From: Gonatopus flavifemur
Lineage: Eukaryota; Arthropoda; Insecta; Hymenoptera; Dryinidae
Length of the DNA: 64,000 nt
Reading direction: 5' to 3'
Assembly (NCBI GenBank): GCA_018340375.1
Contig: JAFFJZ010000004.1
Span: forward strand, 26,820,001-26,884,000
A model generated the notes under the pieces. That model searched no databases, was not told where the DNA came from, and saw nothing but the letters and a program-made list of their open reading frames with translations. Numbering within the stretch: the stretch's first letter is position 1; the number at the start of each line of letters is the position of its first letter. Below are positions 1-12,585 of the stretch, piece by piece. A program made the position numbers and the translations under genes.

Positions 1-1150
1 AAATTTCATCTGATATGAGAGAAAACGTAGGACGACCGGTCACCGAAAGACAACTAATGGGCAAATGCAGTACGTTATGTGCATATTCTTGATGATTTCA
101 GAATTTATTATTATCTCAGTATTGATTATTTTAATAATATATAAATAGAATTTTCCATGTACTCCACTCATAATTAATATTCATATGCATGTTATTAGGA
201 TCATATTTTCATGTGCAAAATTCAGTTTTATATATTTGAATGTCGGCAAACATAAATAATTTCAATAGTATGGAATAAAACATAGAATTCACGTGACCAA
301 ACTGACATTCACATCCAACTATCAAATCTATATTACATACGATAAACTGTTGAATATATTCTACTTCAGTTCAGTTATTCAGAATCATGCTGAAACTTAA
401 TTATGTCTATCGTGTAGAAACAGTTTGGAAGAAATCAATAGAATGACGTCAATTCAGCACTTACGGTTTGCAAGTTTTATAACAAATATTCAGATATGCA
501 ACTATGATTACTGAATTTTCTTTCAAATTCAGTATTTGTTCTATAAAATTTGGGATGCGTTTGATATGAACAGCTGAGAGTTGAATATGTTCTGTTATAT
601 ATGAGAAAAACAACTATATGCAAAGGATCCTATATCACTTCAATGTTTTTTATATTCTTGTCAATTCAACTTCAATCAATCATGGCGAAATTTGTAATCT
701 TTCATTTGAAGTAGCGCATTGGTAATATCAATTACCTCTAATTAAATAATTGGTCCCGAATAATACCTCTGGTTCATCGGAAGAAGTAAAGGAATGCAAG
801 TCACAGACTATTACTCAGTGTTCCAATTATAATACTGAAGTTTTATTCAAATGAATAAATAAATTGTTCAAAATTAGGTAATTACAAAATTCAAATCAAA
901 AGTCATCATGACTTACCATATGTAAAGAATAACATAAAATAGGAATAACGTCATTTGATCCTACGTTACTGGCGTGATATTGAGGGTAATATTATTTTCA
1001 ATATTATTTCGCATGATGAAAATATTAATTGTTCTAAATAACATTGTAAGTATTGAGGATTGTTGATTATGTATTACTATTTGAAGAACCACAAACCAAT
1101 GCCGCGTTCACAGTGCGAGAAGCGGAGGGTTGAATTATTGAGATATTTTC
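1..1150. other. A+T-rich DNA, nothing recognised
   Basis: No convincing open frame, inverted repeat or tRNA-like block was seen on either strand. Confidence 0.6.
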
Positions 1151-1530
1151 AATAGCCCGTGTGGAATTTGATTCTTGGCGGCAGTTTGGGCCAAACTAGG
1201 CGTCCTCATTTTATTTCAGGCCCTGCTCTGGTGACCCTTATGGGGCCTAGACAGGATCGTCACCCCACTCATCGTCAGGGCCTGCATAGTATTCCCAACT
1301 TGGGCGTATGTAGGACACCCGTGATGAAGCTAATGCAGGCGCTGAAACTAGGACCCTTGAAAGGACAATGCATTGTTGCGAATATTATCAAATTGAATTA
1401 ATATTGCAAGAGATGAATCCCAGGTGTAAACTTCCTCGATTGAAAATTGGGCTATCCTAGGCTCTATCTGTACCCAGATCACTTCGACTTGAGCTCGGAC
1501 AGGGCCTGGAATGGGCCGATTTCAATTTCT
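1151..1530. repeat. GC-richer island of degenerate GGCC words
   Basis: This stretch is visibly richer in G+C than its flanks and repeats short words such as gggcc, ggcctag, caggcc and cctagg in both orientations. Similar word-rich islands occur at 19062-19520 and 20660-20960. An open frame of about 80 codons on the plus strand lacks an ATG start and is probably a by-product of low stop density in GC-rich DNA. I read it as an eroded foldback-type repeat, but no clean arms could be paired. Confidence 0.35.
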
Positions 1531-2079
1531 ACTCAGGTATTCCACCCAACATTACTTTGTTCTTACAATATCAGACTGTATCAAAAAATAGAACAGCCTG
1601 ATTAGGTCTTGCAATTAATCATACAGTCATGTTTTTTTTTTTTTTCGATTTTTTGACATTGTTCACATATAGTGTGAACGCAGTAATCATGGATGAAATA
1701 TTTTTGTGTGTGCATATATCGCAAAGAATTGATCACCCTGCATTTTAACACTTTTTGTTGAAGAAACAGTTTTTTATATATCGCTATACGTATATTTACA
1801 CCGATATGTAATGTATACTGCCACACGTCAGTGTTATAATTAGTGAAACAGGCACATAAGGAAATCACCAATATGATTTGAGTAAATTTGTTCCCACTAG
1901 AAAAAATATCATAGAAACTCATACGTTTTATTCAAATCTGATGGAAGTGTCCAAATACCACCGCCCGGAAAGATCTCCACATGGGAGGGTGCGTCAAAAA
2001 GCACTTTTTTCTCAAATTGATCTCACCCCCCAAAAAGTTTTTTTCTGAGCATGAAATCCTCACAGAACCAAAACCTACA
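1531..2079. other. A+T-rich DNA, nothing recognised
   Basis: Contains an A/T run near 1630. The minus-strand open frame here (about 106 codons) is A/T-driven and has no family resemblance. Confidence 0.5.
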
Positions 2080-2718
2080 TTAGGGTGTAGCGTATTAAAA
2101 ACATTTCAGAAAATGAAAACCCCTGAGGTCCTATTTTCTTACTTTCCACTCAAAAAATAACTGTGTGAAACCTGGAGCCGATCCGATAAAATGTTTCTGA
2201 TGAAGACTGCCAAAATAGCTCAAAAACCGTTCAAAAAGCATGTTTTCCTTGATTTTCTCAATAGTTATTGATTTTGTAGGAAAACTTTTCAGATGAAAGT
2301 TTTAGGTCTTTGAAAAATACACATTTTATGTCCCCATAATTTTCCCCGTTGAACCAACCCTGTCGAGAAAAATAAAAAAAAAAGATGAGGAGACTAAAAA
2401 CATTTCCAATGAGTTATTTATCACTCCATGGACAGTACCGCATGGGAACTGTGTCATTTATTCCTGCAAGTTATTGCAAAATCATGAAATTCATATTCAA
2501 GTATTCTAAGTACCTACACAGTTTTTAGCTAGTTTTTACTCAAAATACCCAGGACTCACCGCGAGGAGGTAACTGCTTTCAGAATCTGCTGACTTCGTCA
2601 GAAAAATTTTATCGGATTGGCTCCAGGTTTCACACAGTTATTTCTTGAGTGGAAAGTAAAAAAATAGGACCTCAGGGCTTTTCATTTTCTGAAATTTTTT
2701 CAATATGCTACACCCTAA
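2080..2718. repeat. Inverted repeat with 126-bp arms
   Basis: Arms at 2080-2205 and 2593-2718 are the same length and differ at about nine or ten positions. They start with ttagggtgtag and end with ctacaccctaa. The 387-bp middle is A+T-rich with no gene. Weaker pairing continues outside: cacagaacc near 2060 against ggttctgttg near 2801, with about 80 bp of acgtcc-type words interposed only on the right. It looks like an old foldback DNA element with a later insertion in its right flank. Confidence 0.8.
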
Positions 2719-5700
2719 CTTACATACGTCCAGGGAACGTTCAAATACGTCTTAGATGTCCCTCGGAGGTTCAAATGTCCGCCGGACGTGAACAAATTTT
2801 AGGTTCTGTTGGGGATGAGAGTCTCCAAAAGCTGGGTCCAAGGCGATAAAGTTTAGAGGTCGCGAATCCACTTCGGAATTCCAATTTTCATGCTTTATCT
2901 GGACTCTCTGGACTATCTGGAGCTCAGTGACTGATTAAAAATTATATGGGCATGGAATGTGATGTTTCCTTCCAATATTTCACCATATGCACTGTTCCAA
3001 ATAAAAGTGACATACAGTTGCCTATTTGAGGGGGGTGGCTGAACAGAAATTGTCATAATTTTGAAAATACTAGCATAAACATCACCACTGTGAGAAGTCA
3101 CTTTCCTATAGTTTTTCATCGTTCATTATGGCCACAGTTCAACCTTTTCCGTTGGTTCAGGAAATGTATAAGCAGCGTTAACCCTATTCAAATTACGGTA
3201 ATTTCTGTCTCATTCCAGCAGAACTGATCCCATGCCCAGCGTATGCTGCCATGAGCTCTACTAAAATTTTCAGCTGGAGAAGGAATGTTCAATGCTTATT
3301 GTCCCAAAACTCCTGTGATCATTGAGATCTGTTCTATAAGTTTTCTCCGTGTAGTGAAACCTTTGTCAATGAGCAGAATTATTGCTTTATGTTTGAATTA
3401 TTCTGACAAAACATTGACTAATATCCGGTGATAAAAAATGGTATCAAAACATCAATGCTTATTGAACTCTTCACTTGACGTGATTTGAAATTGTGTTCGA
3501 AATATTCGAAGTTTATTGGTTTTTTTGCTCGGTAATCTTAATAGAAATCTTCTGAGATCACCAGCGAGACATTGATCAGTTTTCCCTCTTTATTTGTAAA
3601 TAATTGATATGCAAAACTTACCAAGTAACTGTCGAACAGTAAATGCTCCAATTTGTGAGGAACTATGCATGAAAACTGATCTTTAACCGAGGAAGTATTG
3701 ACCAAACACTTGTTAGAAACTATCCAATTATGAACTCGTCATCAACTAACCAGTTACAAATCAATTCCTAATGAGCTGCGGTCTGACAAGTAGTGAAGTA
3801 CTTGTTACGTACAGCAAGTTGGAAGTAAGCGTGGAATTTTTAACACCAGAAATTTTGTTGAAACATATGTTTAATGCTCTACAACTCGAACTCACTTAGT
3901 GTACCTGGAACGAAAATTACTTATTGAAGGAAGACTTTTCAAATATATTTCTGTGATTATAAATGATGATATACATATATGTATTATATATCCATCATGT
4001 ATGAGTTATGAGTCATTTTCACTATACGAAGAGGGATAATTTAATGATATACACGAGGACGAATAGTTTTAAAATAGATAGTAGGGTGAAAATTTATAAA
4101 GTGAACCCATGATTTTTGATGTTGTAAGGGAAATTGAAACAAAGTTAATCCACTAGGTGATAGCAAGTTATCCCATAAGTATTTTGGGAAACATTCCATT
4201 TCGTCAGCAAAATGACAAAATTTAACAGCACACTTTATAATTCCTTCATATGTTCTGAATTTTCATTATTTTGGAAATTAAATAATTGCTCGAAATGAGT
4301 TCACCTGGATAGCTGAGGTTCAGACGAACAATTTGATACCAAATTTGTGAGAGATCAGGATCAGAAACATCTACAGTCATAAAAATAACAATTATTCCAA
4401 AACGTGACTTTTTACGTCTCATCATATGACCGACAATTTGTTTATTCATAAAATTGAATAAAAAATTTTCATATCTTTTTATTCAAAAATCATTTTCTCA
4501 AATCCATTGAATTTTGGGATTGTTGTTTCTTCTATTGTATCTAATTGTATTGTATTGGGATTTTTCAATTTTGAGCACAGATTCTTGATTAGTGACTCGA
4601 AAAACCATGGGTACCGAGTTGGAAAGAAATCCGATGAATTGTTAAATTTGTGTCCGCCATATACCGTTTACGAAAACCCTTGGCTACTGAATTTCAAGCA
4701 AATCAAGCACCTCTCACTGTTTTATTCAACTTTTTGGCATTCGACCCCACTGTGCCTGACGGTACACAATAATATATTCTATTTCATCTTGGAGCTTCAA
4801 ATATTCTATTCCTTGAATAAAATTTCAATTAATGCACCCAGGACAAGGTCAAATTAGCTATTTTTTTTTTTTATTAAAAATTAATAAGACATTCAGCAAC
4901 AATGAATGATGTCACTTTTTTTTATAATTTTGTTGTTAATTGCATTACTTTTTCACCATCCTCCTGAATTTTCATCTCTCAAAGGATAGTTTACGGGAAA
5001 ATGATTTTTGAATGAAATATGAAAATTTTTACTCCCATTTCATAAAGAAGCAAATGAAATTTTTCCCAAAATATTTATGGCATAACTTACTACTACCTAG
5101 TAGATTAACTCCCGATACTTTGTTTCAATTCCGTCACAGCATCGTGAATCATGTGATCACTTCAGAAATTCTTACCCAGTAATGATTGCTAGACCTTTCT
5201 TAGAATTGACTACAATTTTCTGAAAATGAAGAACGATTATTCCAAATGATAGGAATGAATAATAAAAACTTAGCGGAGATCAGTAATGTGTGCGGTAACA
5301 AAAGATTCTATTAATCATTACGATACTGGAGAACAATCAGCGATGAGTAATAGCATTAGTAATAGTTCTCAATCATGAGAAGAACCTATTCTATTGAATG
5401 TAAAAGATATTACTGCATGTGTTGATTCCTCATATTTTGAGGTGACGATTCTCAAGCATCGAATAGAGTACAGTAAGAGTAAGACTCACGTGGTAAGTTT
5501 TATAGGCATTATAACATTCTATAAATCATAATCGCATGTGATCATCAAGTTGGTATGAGCGTTAATATGAGATGACAAGTCGTCTTGGAAGTTGAAATTT
5601 GAAAAAACTGAATTTCTCTCCATTAAGATTCGTTGAATGTTTCACCGTTCTTTGCTAGTAAATTGTAGAATCGATCACTCAGTTTTTTGAGAAGTAGTAA

Positions 5701-8011
5701 AAATCTGTGTGAGGTCCATATGGTGATGGAATTTGAATCAGTTATCAATGATTATAATGTGAACATTAAGACTGCTGCTACCCTCAATAAGAAACTTGAC
5801 AAAAAATTATAGATCCCTTGGGATGAGCCACAGTCATCAGTTCAAAGTAATGATGATGAAGTGAAGTGACGATGCTTCTTCTTTCAACAAACTCAATCAT
5901 AAGAAGACGAACAGACTGTTGAACTCATTGTTCACAATACATCAAGTTACAATACCGTTATGAATCATATCACATAAATTATTATTGAATATATTAGAAT
6001 AAATGGTTGTGCATCTTTTAACTTGGATTATAATACTCTCATTCGTTAGAGCCATAGTGTTTATTGAATATTGGATTGCATCACACGCTCGTGAGAAGAA
6101 GTAGTAGGGATAGGAAGAGGAGTTACATTTTCACATTCATTCATCGACCTTATATCCCACTGGGGAAAAATAGGAAGTATCAAAAATAGACCTAAACACC
6201 GTTACACGATTTATGAATCCCGGTTTAAATAATGATTCCCAATGCAGCTCATTATTTCACATTCAATTCGATATACTCATTTTTCTTGTTTTTCTTGATT
6301 CGCTATGAATCCATGCAAATTATTCCTTTCATTCGTGCGTGAAATTTCATCATTCCCAGGAATATCTCAATGAATAATTGTACTATCAATTCAACGAAAT
6401 CATTGAATCCCACAAAGCACAGAAGTTCAAAAAAAATTCTGGAGAATGAATTTATAATGAATTCTCTGAGCCCAATTGAACGGGTTATGAATGCTTTCTG
6501 AACTAGTGTACTGTATGGGAGAGATTATTCATGTAGAGAAAGAAATGCATCGATGCCTTGAACTCTTCATTTTTCAAACTGCATGAACAAGAATTTTGTT
6601 TTATTGATCGATCAGTATGATCTTCTCGATGCACAACGAACAGTAATATAACAACGTTCGTGATTTTACAATTTCTATAACAGGACATGTACCGTATTGG
6701 TATATTTCAAATAACTGGAACTCGTATGAAAATGGGTATCGATTTCTTTTATTTTCTGTGCTCCGGTGTTATTCTTTTTCTTTTCAGCAACTATACCACC
6801 GTTATCGTTCCGTTACGTTACGTTATGTTACTTTACGTTATAACTTTATGTGTCAACCTTTATGCGAGTTATGAGTTGACTTTTATATCCCATGCTGTTT
6901 ATATGCATGACTATACGTAAACGGTGTGCTCATTACCATTCTAGGAGACCAGCGTTCATTTCTCTTATCACAATCGCCCTGATTCTGTTCGAAATCCCCG
7001 CTCTCGATGCTGGATATTTTAATCATCGAATATTAAAGATACCTAAGAATCGCGAATATGAATGTAATTAAACTTCATGATGCTTAAATTCAATTATTTC
7101 GAGTCACGTTGAAAGGAATAACTTTTCTATTCGGTAAGATCTTATTTGAGGCTTAGTATTAAGGTGCTTGAATATTTTTAACTTTCTCGGAAAATCCAAC
7201 TATACCCATACAGCACAATATCTCAGGAAGAGTTCATAAAGAGTTTAATTGGGGTGCAAAGAATCCATTATGAATTCTTAAAAATTCTTTCTGAACTTCT
7301 GTGCTGTGTGGGTATTGAAAACGCTACAATTCACATCTTTGGAGTTACGCCATGACTTGAGTGGAACAAAATGCAAAGTTCAAGAAGAGTGAGTAGATGA
7401 TTTTAATTCTCTCTGCTGTAGCAAGTTGAGGTTTTAAATTCTGATTTGCTGAAATCCGATTAATTTTTAAGTTGGCAACTCTCAAACGGAGCATATTGAA
7501 ACGATTTCATTATCCTTCTTGGAATTTGCCTCGTTCAAAAAATGCAGTAAAACTCAAGGATTCAAATCGCAGCGTTATTGAAACATTTGAATTCTGCAAG
7601 AGTTTGAGAATGCTTGCATCTCAGAATTGTATTTTTCCGCTTATTCTTATCATGTGGGCCATTCACTGTCAGTATCAATTCCATTCGGTAGCCTCTTAGT
7701 CGAGTGAAGCAAAGGCAAGAGTGCAGTGAATATATCACGGATCTATCCGATACTATTATTAGATTCTTTGAATACTATCACAGGTGGATGAGGATGAAAC
7801 AAAATGAAGCAAAAATACCATAGATCTGTATGTGAGCTACCAATACTATCAATTTTATTTATATCCAAGAATCCGATAACAGCCTCCGTCAAAGAACCCT
7901 ACTGAATCTTGTACAATGTTCTAGTTGGAGTCAATGCAGTAGAATGTAGTTCATGTTGTTATTGTTGTACTCTCTAGAATCTTTGGAGTGAGATGTCACT
8001 CTTTAGCCAGC
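2719..8011. other. Long A+T-rich stretch, essentially featureless
   Basis: About 5.3 kb without a supportable gene. Small items: a solitary MITE-like right end (ttttctccgtg followed by TA) at 3340-3353 whose partner was not found; A/T runs near 4861; a pentamer array at 6804-6842. The T-rich open frame at 4507-4857 is compatible with chance. Confidence 0.5.
6804..6842. repeat. GTTAC pentamer microsatellite
   Basis: About seven imperfect tandem copies of cgtta/gttac, with single-base variants toward the right end. Confidence 0.8.
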
Positions 8012-8178
8012 CAGAAGTGAGCCTGTCGAATTTTCGAGTGAAATTTCCACTCTTTTAGAGTGATATTCTAAGATTTGAGGTTCCACTTCGACGCTGGAGT
8101 GAATTTTTCACTCTAAAAGAGTGAGAAGTCACTCTAACCGAGTGAGAATTCCACTCGAAGCGGACAGGCTCACTTCTG
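8012..8178. mobile_element. Foldback MITE made of ACTCTA words
   Basis: The ends are inverted copies: cagaagtgagcctgtc on the left and gacaggctcacttctg on the right. Inside, the words actcta, agagtg and tttcactc recur in both orientations, giving a complex self-folding sequence. The same words continue outside (7985-8005 and 8180-8225), so an older copy may be interrupted by this one. No coding capacity. Confidence 0.75.
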
Positions 8179-8439
8179 ACACTTAGTGGAGTGAAACGTG
8201 CGATTTTTCACTCTTTCAGATTTAGAGAGTAGTCAATGTAGTTGATGTCTGATTCCTAATCAGAGTTGGTTAGATTGAATGGACTGTTCCATTATATAAT
8301 ACTCTTCATCAAAACTCCAGAGACAATAAAATTATATTAAACGTACCTTTTCTTACCAGACATCTCTTTATAGTTTTCTCTCTGAAGAAAGATAAAAAAG
8401 ATTTGGAACGGTTATTTTATAATAAGCAACATCTCTAGT
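8179..8439. other. A+T-rich DNA, nothing recognised
   Basis: Only the outlying actcta words of the neighbouring foldback were seen. Confidence 0.5.
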
Positions 8440-9010
8440 CGCTTTGGTTGAGCTTAAGTGTAGTCATTGTCGAGCAGGGTATGCGGGGAGAACAATATTT
8501 CTTTCGTTCACTTCTCTCTGAGCAAGCTCAATATCATCTGTTCCATCATTTGCTCACGATTCTAGTTGGGAAATAGTATATACCAGCGGACTGTCCATCA
8601 AGGGTATGATATATCCACTATAATTTTACCTGTAAAGAAATAGCAAATAAACTTGAATAATTCTCAAGCAAGCTGTCAAGAGTCATGATATACCCGTTAT
8701 GTTTTGGCCTATAGAAAGATTACTAATCAATTCAGATTATTCCCCTTGAGCATACTCCGTATGATCCATTTGATCATCTGCCAACAACTCTAGTAGGAGG
8801 ATGGGACAGTAGCGGACTATCCGTCAAATTTATGATGTATCCGATATGCTTTTGCCTCAGAATTTATAAATTTGAATTATTTCCCTCGACTAAACCTTGT
8901 ATGATTTTCTATTATTTGTCTCTGGTTCCGGTTAGAGGGGTCAACAGTAGCAAACCGCCCATCAGGGATTATGGTATATCTGCTATGCTTTTGCCTTTAA
9001 AGGAAGCATG
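8440..9010. repeat. Diverged tandem-repeat block, about four units
   Basis: A module reading approximately agcgga-ctgtccatcaa, then tatgatatatcc-ctat and a closing ttttgcct-taaag recurs near 8583, 8672 (partial), 8810 and 8950. A second shared segment (catctg, aactctagt) precedes some copies. Spacing is about 90-140 bp and the units have drifted strongly. The small open frame at 8832-9020 crosses unit boundaries and is not taken as a gene. Confidence 0.6.
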
Positions 9011-9684
9011 CATTTTATGAATAATCCATCATACAGAGCTTACTTGTGTATATTCCAATTTTTTGAATGTAGCAAATAAATTTATTTATACCTTTCTCAA
9101 ACTTTTCCTATTTTTTCACAAATAACCTCTTCATAATTTATTCATTCATTCATTCATGATTTTTTTTCCAAATAATATATAAAAGTATATATAATTCCAA
9201 GTTATTTGTGTTTTATTGTTGTTCTGAATAACCTATAGTAACCTATAATGCATTCATTTTTTAATTATTCTTTTAATATCATATTACCTATCAACTCATC
9301 GCCTCATTGACAGATTATTTGTTCATGCTTTGACAATGTATAGACCATACTGCACTCAAATGAACACTGTTGGATGTTGGAAAAACAAAGAGATAGATAC
9401 ATCTATACTATTGCGAAAATTGAAAACCCGCCTTAAAGGCCTGAAAAGGAACGGAAGCCTGCGTAGATCTCGTATATGGTTTCTGCGCATACGTTGCTTA
9501 CGTTTACATAGCTTGGGTGTACCTGCTGTGTGTAGCTAGACCTTTAGATATTGAGATTTATCATGATAGAAGAAATTCATGATGGAAAAGACATTGTGAT
9601 GATATTTTGATCGCATCAAAATTTGAAACGTCTATATCTCGGTATCGGATGAACTGAGATAGTTTGCAGTGTGTCTGGAAGTGT
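9011..9684. other. A+T-rich DNA with a small TTCA microsatellite
   Basis: A (ttca)n tract lies near 9138-9156. The Arg/Lys-rich open frame at 9330-9539 begins without a strong context and resembles nothing I know. Confidence 0.5.
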
Positions 9685-9902
9685 AATTATTTTTCTTCAA
9701 TACCCGCACGGAAAATGCGACTTCGGGCACCTGTTAGGAGAGGCCCGAAATGATCGATTCCACGACCGATGACGTCAGCGTGAGAGAAGTGGTTACTCAT
9801 CCCACTAGTGTGGAAAATCGGTCGTGGAATCGATCATTTCGGGCCTCTCCTAACAGGTGCCCGAAGTCGCATTTCCCTTTGCGGTATTTGAAGAAAATAA
9901 TA
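9685..9902. mobile_element. Foldback element with perfect 57-bp core arms
   Basis: Left arm 9685-9770 pairs with right arm 9817-9902 around a 46-bp loop. The inner 57 bp (9714-9770 against 9817-9873) are perfectly complementary and GC-rich for this region; the outer 29 bp are imperfect. The words aggtgcccgaag and gcatttccc link it to the foldback at 18629-18787. Several short open frames in the area are by-products of the palindrome. Confidence 0.92.
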
Positions 9903-11823
9903 TGTGCACCTCGTGGGAGACGAAAATTCGCGACGAGTGTGGAACTTTCCGTTTTCTCCCACTCGATGCACAATGTACTATTTCGTGACATTCAATGTGT
10001 AACGAGTTATTGTGCATTAGAAATTTTTTCAGGAGTTTCAATCTCGGTTTAGGAGTAAAAATACACGGTAGCGCGCGACTCCTGCTTTTTCACTCACATG
10101 TTCCTTTATAGTGTTTTTGTTTTCATGTACTTGGCGTCGAGACGCTACTGCGTCTCTTGATGAGTCATCGATAAGCTTAGATTATTTTGTTTTGACAGAT
10201 TCATTTGATCTCTCCTCCCATGCCTCAATCAATTCATCATTCCGACAGTTCTCAATGAGTGGAGAAGAAGATATTCATGCACTAGGGTAGGTTATTCGAA
10301 ATATACTGTTCATAAGTATATACCGTTTTTGTGGATATTCACATACTGAGAAAAACGATGCGGCTTCGAGGGATGCGATTAAATCTTTCTTCACGTAATA
10401 AAATCAATCAATCCTTCCCATGCATATTCGGTATGTCATTGAGCTTGGCTCAGAAATGTTCACGATGTAATGGATTCAGTGTATTATGCGTACTGTATTC
10501 AGTCAATCAATGAATTCATTTAGATAGAAGTTCTAAGTTGATTATATCGAATGTTTTTTTGTGTTTTTTTCACATACTTGGCGTCCAGATGCTACTGCGT
10601 CTCTCTATAAGATCTTCCAAAGTAAACGTCGAATAGGTTTTCAAAAAATTGACCAGTAAAAATATTCAATAGTTCATCTGTTATAACAATTTTTGTCACA
10701 AAGGGGAAAATCACTCCAGTGTGGCAAGTATGCAATTCCTATGAAGTGTGATAAATAAGGACTAATCACTGAAGAGTGAAATTTTTCAATGATAGTTTTG
10801 ATAATCTCTGTTTTTTTCACAGAATCATCTATAAACCATGAAGAAAATCAAGCATTTCTTCCTTTAATGGTAATTGTCATGGGTTTCAAGATATGAATTT
10901 TTTTGTGGCCACATTCGAGTTGTAATTCATTCGCACGATGCGATAACGTGCTTCACGTGTTAAGTTGCGTCGTGGAGCGTGCTTTGGCAGATGAACATTT
11001 TCATTTTCACACGTCAGATTTTCCAAAACATATATTTTCAGGAAAAAGCCTTGAAAAACAAAATCCAACAATATATATTGAATATTTTTCGACCAACAAT
11101 CGAAAAAAATTACTCCATTGAATTTTAAAATTTGGTTTCAAAAACCACGGGGAATGACCCATATATTCAAATCTTCTGGATATATATTGTGTTGAAATTC
11201 ACACCACTTTGAGGTTCCACTCACATGTTTCACGTTCAATCCCATAACAAAAATGGTTCATACGAATCGGCACCATTTGTTTCCACACACTTTCTTTTCA
11301 CAATGTGCTCCAAACAGCTTTGATTGAAAGCGATTTAAGATACAAATGATGAAGTCGAAGAATAAAATAATTCGGGTGTCTTGGATCATCCTTCAGTTCA
11401 ACAAAACGAGGAGACTTGATAATATGAAGTGAAATTATAGAAATAAATCTTAAGCACTCGATATGAGGAACTGATAACACCATAATGTTCAAAGATACAG
11501 AAAAATTTGAATCATGATACCTTCATATCATCTCAATCAATCGAAATTGTATTGGACTCATCCAAAAACACACGCTGTGAAAATGATAAGAAGTTTTTCT
11601 TTTTTGCAGTGGGGTAATCCGCAGGAATTGTTTCTTTTTCAAAAATGAGAAATTTCTCTCCTACTTCGAGGAACCAGTCTCCCTTTTAGTTGATGAATTC
11701 TCTAGAAAATGCGGAAAGAATCCATCGAATGATAGTGACAAACTTTCCATGTTCAAACAAAGCTTTTTGGAAGAAAATTTTAGGAATTATTTATTTGAAA
11801 CGTGTGATAAACCCTAATAGAAT
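9903..11823. other. Mostly unique A+T-rich DNA with one dispersed motif
   Basis: Two copies of a motif of about 35 bp (tacttggcgtc, then gctactgcgtctct) lie at 10131-10165 and 10574-10607, 443 bp apart. The first contains a perfect 7-bp hairpin (gagacgc/gcgtctc). Nothing else supportable. Confidence 0.5.
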
Positions 11824-12111
11824 AGTATAGTCATTGATGAGTTTGTCACGCTTGCACTAGCGAAAAACTAGTCAACTCGCCAAATACTCACCAGGCCCAG
11901 TGATCCCAATTGGACAATCCGATTGTATTTTTGGTTATGACGAGATATTCCTCCCGAATTTTTTTCTCAGCATATACTACATTAATTACTTCCATATTAA
12001 TGAAATAAGTATTTTTATAAAATAGGTTATATTTACTATCTTTTGTTGGTTATGTTGGTTTTCCATATTTTTTGTTTATACTTATGAATGTTGGCACCCT
12101 TACATATATTA

Positions 12112-12131
12112 CATATATATATATATATATA
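12112..12131. repeat. AT dinucleotide microsatellite
   Basis: An uninterrupted (AT)10 tract, just inside the composite foldback. Confidence 0.9.
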
Positions 12132-12206
12132 TGGCATGGTGGTGGGGGATACTCTTCCGCTCATTTCGGAGCTCATCTGGGATCACTGACGAGGCCATCA
12201 CCAGTC

Positions 12207-12388
12207 CAGTGATGCCAGATTCGAAGCCGGGACCGCTTCCCCTTTCTCCCACCATGTGGAATAAGTCGGGCGAGCGAGAGAGTGATAGTCACTCTTTCTC
12301 TGTCGCTCGCCCAACTTATTCCGCATGTCGGAGAAAGAGGAAGCGGTTAATGGGGTGAGTAAAAACGGTCTCGAATCTGGCATCACTG
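12207..12388. mobile_element. hAT-like MITE with 18-bp terminal inverted repeats
   Basis: Termini are a perfect 18-bp inverted repeat starting CAGTGATGCCAG. They are flanked by an imperfect 8-bp direct repeat: caccagtc at 12199-12206 and cacctgtg at 12389-12396, six of eight matching. The interior is a further palindrome built of gggcgagcga-type words. CAGNG-type ends with 8-bp target duplications are typical of hAT transposons, so a non-autonomous hAT relative is the natural reading. No transposase is present. Confidence 0.75.
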
Positions 12389-12585
12389 CACCTGTGTTGC
12401 CAAAAACAAAGGAACAAGAGCGCCGAGACTGGAATACATTGGTCATCCCGATCAACAGAAGTATTTGATTAGATATGGGCCGTTGGATCTCAACATTTTT
12501 GGCATCACTGCATTGCACTAGTCTCTAGTTTTTCGTTAGTGCGAGCGTTACGAATTCGTCGGTGACCAGACCATTTCTACTACGG

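Larger units (their letters stand above)
11824..12585. mobile_element. Composite foldback, outer arms related to the 15.4-kb element
   Basis: The outer left arm (about 11824-11880) contains gcactagcgaaaaactag. The right arm (about 12518-12585) contains the reverse-complement form ctagtttttcgttagtgc. The right arm also matches about 60 bp of the foldback at 15398-15565, so these are one family. Between the arms sit an (AT)n tract at 12112-12131 and a nested hAT-like MITE. The open frames in both directions here fall inside inverted repeats. Confidence 0.75.

Noticed and set aside
8440..9010. CRISPR-like array
   Set aside because: Units are long, diverged and irregularly spaced, and the genome context is eukaryotic.
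9750..10052. 100-codon plus-strand frame and two minus-strand frames
   Set aside because: They span the arms of the 9.7-kb foldback; palindromes create matching frames on both strands.
12131..12518. Overlapping open frames on both strands
   Set aside because: They lie inside the hAT-like MITE and its host foldback and consist of palindromic words.
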